A stretch of 41,764 nucleotides of DNA, taken from NCBI GenBank assembly GCA_023139205.1, contig JAGLOA010000006.1, positions 1-41,764 on the forward strand, in the 5' to 3' direction. Shown here piece after piece: positions 36,648 to 41,764 of this stretch. The notes beneath the pieces are model-generated. The model made no database searches and was not told the origin of the DNA. It saw only the letters and a program-made list of their open reading frames with translations. The stretch comes from Candidatus Pacearchaeota archaeon (GTDB taxonomy: Archaea > Nanobdellota > Nanobdellia > Pacearchaeales > GW2011-AR1). Within the stretch, counting starts at the first letter, position 1. Every line of letters starts with the position of its first letter. Made by a program: the position numbers and the translations under genes.

Positions 36648-37139
36648 ATGCATAATAAAAAAGAGGAGAAACGAAGTTCCTCTCATTCAAGTTTTTTTCC
36701 AAAAAACCAGAAGGGGCAGGGATTAAGTACTAATGCGATTATCTTAATTGTTTTGGGAGTTATTATTTTAGTTATTTTAATAGCTGGATTTACTATGGGG
36801 TGGAGCACTATTGCTCCATGGCTTCCTTCAGATAATGTTGATTCAATCGCTAATCAGTGTGAAACTGCTTGTTTGACTAATAGCGAGTATGATTATTGTA
36901 GAAAGGCGAGAATATTAAAAGAAGGGAAAATAAAAATTGAAACAAGTTGTGCTGTTTTCTCTGTTATAAGCGAGTATTCTAAATATGGAATTGATGAGTG
37001 TCCTTCAATTGATTGTAATATCGGTTGTACTTCTGTTAAAATTAACGAAGATAGAGTTGGGCAGGCACAAGAATCTTGTGAAGCAACTGAAGATGACATA
37101 AGTTCTATAACTGATGTTAAGTGTTGTATTATTAAATAG
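36648..37139 (+). CDS. Pilin-like protein with FFPKN leader and class III-type signal
   Basis: SFFPKNQKG then QGLSTNAIILIVLGVIILVILIAGF; Cys-rich C-terminal domain. Confidence 0.8.
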   Translation: MHNKKEEKRSSSHSSFFPKNQKGQGLSTNAIILIVLGVIILVILIAGFTMGWSTIAPWLPSDNVDSIANQCETACLTNSEYDYCRKARILKEGKIKIETSCAVFSVISEYSKYGIDECPSIDCNIGCTSVKINEDRVGQAQESCEATEDDISSITDVKCCIIK

Positions 37140-37147
37140 TTTTGAAA

Positions 37148-37261
37148 ATGTCAAAATATTCTGATTCTGAGAGAAGAAATAAAAGAAAAGATAAAAAACG
37201 TGAAAATAAGAAGTTTCCCTATAAGAAAGGTGGGAAGAGAAGAACTCAGGAGAAAAAATAA
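37148..37261 (+). CDS. 37-aa very basic small protein (not in ORF track)
   Basis: MSKYSDSERRNKRKDKKRENKKFPYKKGGKRRTQEKK-stop, within the co-directional gene string. Confidence 0.55.
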   Translation: MSKYSDSERRNKRKDKKRENKKFPYKKGGKRRTQEKK

Positions 37262-37291
37262 TTTTATAAATCTTATTTTCTAATCTCTTTT

Positions 37292-38143
37292 ATGTATGAG
37301 GTGATTTTTTTAATTATTCTGGCATTTGTCTGGATTAGTTTTGCAACTATTCAGGATTTGAAAAAAAGAGAAGTTGCTAACTGGCTTAATTTTTCTTTGA
37401 TAATTTTTGCTTTGGGTTTTAGATTTTTTTATTGTTTGTTTTCTCAGGGTGCTGGAGGATTTTCATTTTTTTATCAGGGCTTAATTGGTTTGGGGATCTT
37501 TTTTATATTGGGAAATTTACTTTATTACCTTCGGTCTTTTGCAGGAGGAGACGCAAAATTAATGATTGCTTTAGGTGCGGTGCTGCCTTTTTCTGAAAGT
37601 TTTTATGTTAATTTGAAATTTTTTATTTTGTTCTTTTTTATTTTTTTAGTTGTTGGTGCAGTTTATGGGTTGATTGTAAGTTTATTTATTGGTTTGAAAA
37701 ATTTTAAGAAATTAAAAAAAGAATTTTTAAGAAGATTTAGGGAAGATAGAAAAAAAGTTTTTTTGGTGATGGTTTTGGGTTTGATTTTAATGGGCTTGGG
37801 ATTTTTTGAAAATTTATTATTTGGTTTTGGGGCTTTGATTTTTGTTCTCCCTTATTTTTATGTTTATGCTAAAAGTGTTGATGAATCCTGTATGATTAAG
37901 AAAATTAAATCTTCTAAATTAACAGAAGGGGACTGGCTTGTAAGGAATTTGAAAATAGGAAAAAAATTAATTAAGGCAAAGTGGGATGGTTTGAGTAAAG
38001 AAGAAATTAAATTAATTAAGAAAAAATATAAAGAAATTGAAATAAAACAAGGAATTCCTTTTGTTCCTGTTTTCTTCTTTAGTTTTTTAATTTTTGTTTT
38101 AATTTATTTTTTGAATTTAGATTTCTTGAATTATTTTTTGTAA
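37292..38143 (+). CDS. Prepilin peptidase (A24 family)
   Basis: First catalytic Asp in IQDLKKREVANWLN, second in FAGGDAKLMIALGAVLPF; multi-TM. Confidence 0.88.
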   Translation: MYEVIFLIILAFVWISFATIQDLKKREVANWLNFSLIIFALGFRFFYCLFSQGAGGFSFFYQGLIGLGIFFILGNLLYYLRSFAGGDAKLMIALGAVLPFSESFYVNLKFFILFFFIFLVVGAVYGLIVSLFIGLKNFKKLKKEFLRRFREDRKKVFLVMVLGLILMGLGFFENLLFGFGALIFVLPYFYVYAKSVDESCMIKKIKSSKLTEGDWLVRNLKIGKKLIKAKWDGLSKEEIKLIKKKYKEIEIKQGIPFVPVFFFSFLIFVLIYFLNLDFLNYFL

Positions 38144-38180
38144 GGAAATATTTATATATGTATAATTTTTATTTATAATT

Positions 38181-39725
38181 ATGAAAAGAGGTTTAACATT
38201 TATTCTTTGTTTATCTTTAATATTAGTTTTGTCTTTATCTTTAATTTCTGCTGGATGGTTTTCTGATTTTTTGGGTAAGATAACTGGGAAAGTTGTAGAG
38301 GGAGAGTGTATTGATTCTGATGGCGGGGAAAATATTTATGTTAAAGGCACTGCTTCAGGTTATGGGTTGTTGGCAGATGAGATCATTTCTGAAACAGATC
38401 AATGTCAAACAAATGGAGATATAGCAGAAGCAGTTTGCAGTGAAAATGGACCTGGTGTTAATTTCATAAATTGTCCAAATGGTTGTAAAGATGGTGCTTG
38501 TATTAAAGAATCTTCTGGTAATGTAACTACTTGTACAGATTCTGATGGAGGAAAAAATATTTATGAGAAGGGAGCTACTTCAGGTCAAGAGTGGGGAACT
38601 GGTCAATATGGTTGGAATGAACAACGTGAGAAAGTATGGATTGAATCTAAACAAGTAACTGTTTTTGATTATTGTATAACAGAAGGAGAAAAAGCAGGAA
38701 GGTTAGTAGAATATTTTTGTTCAGATAAAGAAGATCTTGTCGCTTCAGAAACTTTTGCTTGTCCAAATGGTTGTGAAGATGGAGTTTGTTTACCAGGCAA
38801 AAAGATTACAGAAGAAGTGACTTGTATTTTTGTTGGTTCTAATGAAATTCAAAAATGTTATACTGCTGAAGAAACTTCAAGAGCATATTGTTCAGGTAAG
38901 CAAGATTGTGGAACAGAGATTTCTGGATATGATGGAGAGAAAATAACTTGGAAGTCTTCTTGTGGAGGATATGGTTATACTGTAATTGATGGAGAAAGTG
39001 AAACTGTTGAGTTTAATTGTGTTCCACAAATTGTGACAGAAGTAACTGAAGAAGAAATAAACTCTAAAGGATTTAGGTCTGCTTATTGGGGTTGTTATGA
39101 TAAAACTGAAGAAAAGCAAGGAGTGGAGACCTCTTGTAAATCTTCTGACACTTGGAGAAAATATGCTGAAGAATTTTGTAATGGGAAATGCGATGCTAAA
39201 GGAAAATGCGGTGTAAGTGCTTTTAGTGTTTCTAGAGAATGTGATTTCGATCAATGTTCCTTAAGTGAACTGGAAGTAAAAATTTGTTCTTATCTTGGAG
39301 TTGATTATGAAATAAAAAGGCAAATTGGATCTCAATTTATTATTTCTTATAATTCTGTTGTTGAAGATGTTTCTTTGGAGCCTTTGATGCAAATGACTCT
39401 TAAAAATGGCGTCCTTATTCAAAGAGGGGTTGATTCTATAAATGCAAATTTAGAATTTTTATCTATCCTGGAAGAGGAAGTGGAAATTTCATTAACTTGT
39501 AAAGATTCCTGCCCTTTAGATGGAAAATGTTACTCTTTTGGTTATAGAAAATCAGGTAAGTTTTGTTCTGATACTGGTTCTTTTATAGAACAAACTAAAG
39601 ATAATGAAAAATGTGATAATAATTTTGAATGCTCTTCAAATGTTTGCGTTAATGATAAATGTGTGAGTGGTGGTTTAATTGAAAAAATTATTAGTTGGCT
39701 TAAGAAATTTTTTGGAGGAGAATAG
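38181..39725 (+). CDS. Secreted Cys-rich protein sharing signal peptide and N-terminal modules with the subtilase
   Basis: MKRGLTFILCLSLILVLSLSLISAGWFSDFLGKITGKVVEGECIDSDGG; CPNGCxDGxC repeats; C-terminal LIEKIISWLKKFFGGE. Confidence 0.85.
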   Translation: MKRGLTFILCLSLILVLSLSLISAGWFSDFLGKITGKVVEGECIDSDGGENIYVKGTASGYGLLADEIISETDQCQTNGDIAEAVCSENGPGVNFINCPNGCKDGACIKESSGNVTTCTDSDGGKNIYEKGATSGQEWGTGQYGWNEQREKVWIESKQVTVFDYCITEGEKAGRLVEYFCSDKEDLVASETFACPNGCEDGVCLPGKKITEEVTCIFVGSNEIQKCYTAEETSRAYCSGKQDCGTEISGYDGEKITWKSSCGGYGYTVIDGESETVEFNCVPQIVTEVTEEEINSKGFRSAYWGCYDKTEEKQGVETSCKSSDTWRKYAEEFCNGKCDAKGKCGVSAFSVSRECDFDQCSLSELEVKICSYLGVDYEIKRQIGSQFIISYNSVVEDVSLEPLMQMTLKNGVLIQRGVDSINANLEFLSILEEEVEISLTCKDSCPLDGKCYSFGYRKSGKFCSDTGSFIEQTKDNEKCDNNFECSSNVCVNDKCVSGGLIEKIISWLKKFFGGE

Positions 39726-39738
39726 TTTTTTTTGGTAA

Positions 39739-40386
39739 TTAAGGGAGTCTTTTTGGAAGCCATGTATTTTTTTCATTAATTTCTTGTTTTGGTTTTTCTG
39801 GAATTTCTTCAACTTTTTCTTCTTTTGGTTGATTTTCTAATTGTTCTTTAAGATTTTCTAAATCTTCTTTTTTAGCAGGATGTTTTTCAGAGGTTAATGT
39901 TTCATCTGTGTAAATTGGAAGAATATTTATTATTTCATGTCCTAAAATATTTGAAGGGATTAATTGTATATTTTTTGGATTTAGAATTTTTAATTTTTCA
40001 GAAATTTCTTTTGCTAATTGCATTGCTTCATCAGGTAAATCTTCTTTTTTTTCAATATGTTTTTTTGGGATTACTATTGAATGCCCCTTTGAAACAGGAT
40101 TTATTTCTAAAATTGCAATTGCTTCATTATTTTCTCCTATTTTTGTAGAGGGGATATTCCCTGAAATAATTGAACAAAAAATACATTGCTGCGTCTGAGA
40201 AGAATCTCCCTGAGTTTTTACTAAATTATTTTGTTTTAGAAATTCTTTTAGCTGTTCTAAATTCATAGAATTAATTTGTTGTTTTGCAAATTCTTTTTTT
40301 TCTTCAGGAAAAGTAGAGTCAATTTGTTGGATTAATTGTTGTTTTATTTGTTCAGTTTGATTTTCAAAAATTTCCATTTTATCCAA
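39739..40386 (-). CDS. HIT-family protein with degenerate histidine triad
   Basis: CIFCSIISGNIPSTKIGENNEAIAILEINPVSKGHSIVIPKKH followed by GHEIINILPIY in place of HxHxH. Confidence 0.8.
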   Translation of the reverse strand: MDKMEIFENQTEQIKQQLIQQIDSTFPEEKKEFAKQQINSMNLEQLKEFLKQNNLVKTQGDSSQTQQCIFCSIISGNIPSTKIGENNEAIAILEINPVSKGHSIVIPKKHIEKKEDLPDEAMQLAKEISEKLKILNPKNIQLIPSNILGHEIINILPIYTDETLTSEKHPAKKEDLENLKEQLENQPKEEKVEEIPEKPKQEINEKNTWLPKRLP

Positions 40387-40651
40387 ACGCTCGTCGCATA
40401 TCTGTTACCTGAGAAGAACTTACACTTTCTATCTCCCCTAATTTTTTTTCAATTGGGTCTAATTCCTGAGATTCATCAAGATCAAAATAAGCTATAACTG
40501 CTTTTAGTCCAAATGCAACAGGCTCTTCTTCAAAACGAACTTTTTTTCCTTGCCCTGCTTCAATTATTTCTTTTGCTTTTTCCTTTATTTTTTCTAAATC
40601 TTCTTCAGGTGAAGAAGGCATTAATTTTATTGTTAATAATGCAATTCCCAT
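40379..40651 (-). CDS. Translation elongation factor aEF-1beta
   Basis: 90 aa; EPVAFGLKAVIAYFDLDE...DPIEKKLGEIESVSSSQVTDMRRAFG. Confidence 0.92.
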   Translation of the reverse strand: MGIALLTIKLMPSSPEEDLEKIKEKAKEIIEAGQGKKVRFEEEPVAFGLKAVIAYFDLDESQELDPIEKKLGEIESVSSSQVTDMRRAFG

Positions 40652-40736
40652 ATTTTAAAGGGATTTTTTTCATTTATAAGTTTTCTTGTTTTATTTGTAT
40701 CACAATACTTAAAAATAGCAATGGTTTTTTTAATAG

Positions 40737-41684
40737 ATGGTTCAGGGTAATTATGATAAAGTCTTGGAGAGGATTGCTAAATCTTCAGGATTGGAAAAAG
40801 AGGAGATAGAAAGAAGAGTTGAAGCTAAGAGGGCGAAACTTTCCGGGTTAATTAGTAAGGAAGGTGCTGCTCAGGTTATTGCTGCAGAGTTGGGGATTTC
40901 TTTTGATAATGAAAAATTAAAAATAGATGAGCTTTTGCCTGGAATGAGAAAGGCCAATGTTGTTGGGAAAATAATTAACCTTTTTCCTGTGAGAACTTTT
41001 ACTACAAAGAGCGGGGATGAAGGTAAGGTTGTTAATTTTTTTATGGCTGATGATACCTCTAATATTAAAGTTGTTTTATGGGATACAAACCACATTGAAT
41101 TAATTGAAAAAGGAGAGGTTGGAGAGGGTAAAGTTGTTGAACTTACAAATGCAAGTATGAGGGATAATGAATTACATTTAGGAAGTTTTTCTGAATTTAA
41201 ATTAAGTGATGAAGTTTTTGAGGATGTTAAAACAGAAAGAGTTGTTAAAGAAAAAAATATTTTTGATTTTAAAGTAGGAGATAATGTAAGTGTGAGGGCT
41301 TTTGTTGTTCAGGCATTTGAGCCGAGATTTTTTCATGTTTGTCCTGAATGCAAGAAGAAAGCAGTTCAAGAAGCAGAAGATTATGTTTGTGCTGAACATG
41401 GGAAAGTTACCCCTGAAAAAAGAGCTTTGATAAATATTGTTTTAGATGACGGTACAGAAAGTATTAGATGTGTTTTGTTTCATGATAATCTTTCAGAATT
41501 AGGAATTACTGAATTGGAAAATCCAGAAAGATTAATTAATCAAAAAGAAGATCTTTTAGGAAAGGAAATGGTCTTCTCAGGAAATGTTCGGACTAATAAA
41601 TTTTTTAATAATCCTGAATTTATTGTTAATGAGGTTAAAGAAGTTAATTTAGATGAGTTAATTTCTAATTTAGAATCTAGATAG
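40737..41684 (+). CDS. rpa: Replication protein A-like ssDNA-binding protein (OB folds, Zn-finger-like insert)
   Basis: OB-fold segments VVGKIINLFPVRTFTTKSGDEGKVVNFFMADDTSNIKVVLWD and a CPEC..C..H insert. Confidence 0.88.
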   Translation: MVQGNYDKVLERIAKSSGLEKEEIERRVEAKRAKLSGLISKEGAAQVIAAELGISFDNEKLKIDELLPGMRKANVVGKIINLFPVRTFTTKSGDEGKVVNFFMADDTSNIKVVLWDTNHIELIEKGEVGEGKVVELTNASMRDNELHLGSFSEFKLSDEVFEDVKTERVVKEKNIFDFKVGDNVSVRAFVVQAFEPRFFHVCPECKKKAVQEAEDYVCAEHGKVTPEKRALINIVLDDGTESIRCVLFHDNLSELGITELENPERLINQKEDLLGKEMVFSGNVRTNKFFNNPEFIVNEVKEVNLDELISNLESR

Positions 41685-41764
41685 TAAAAGATTAATTAAT
41701 TTGAAGTAAAAGTTTGTCTGCTTTAATTGAGAGATTTGGATGTAGAAGCAGGAGACATATGTCG

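Noticed and set aside
38892-39254. 120-aa minus ORF inside the secreted Cys-rich gene
   Set aside because: Antisense; the plus frame shows signal peptide and Cys modules
40513-40809. 98-aa plus ORF opposite aEF-1beta
   Set aside because: L/F-rich antisense of a confident aEF-1beta, running into the RPA start
41685-41764. Terminal 80 nt after the RPA gene
   Set aside because: Too short to assign; no tRNA-like or terminator-like structure clear by eye

Overview
This is an AT-rich archaeal chromosome segment. Gene content and style (split Hef, RPA/PolD, eukaryotic-type TyrRS, a large prepilin-like cassette, mostly leaderless genes) suggest a DPANN lineage of the Pacearchaeota/Woesearchaeota type; that placement is inference. 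The left end looks like a chromosomal replication origin: a transcription strand switch, two heptanucleotide tandem-repeat blocks forming an AT-only region, inverted ORB-like sites around it, then orc1/cdc6, polB (DP1) and polC (DP2). The middle carries housekeeping and accessory genes: TctA-like permease, TyrRS, TGS GTPase, M16 peptidase, amidohydrolase, ureohydrolase, ThpR, a Hef nuclease and a Hef helicase as separate genes, and a giant secreted subtilase with a beta-propeller-like repeat region. About 24-38 kb is a type IV pilus-like locus: secretion ATPase, FlaJ/TadC-like platform protein, at least eight consecutive small proteins with K/R-G prepilin-like N-termini (several missing from the ORF track), a prepilin peptidase, and a secreted Cys-rich protein whose signal peptide is almost identical in DNA to that of the subtilase 21 kb away. 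The right end carries a degenerate HIT protein, aEF-1beta and an RPA-like protein. I saw no rRNA, tRNA, CRISPR array or IS element. All calls come from reading the sequence by eye, without database searches.
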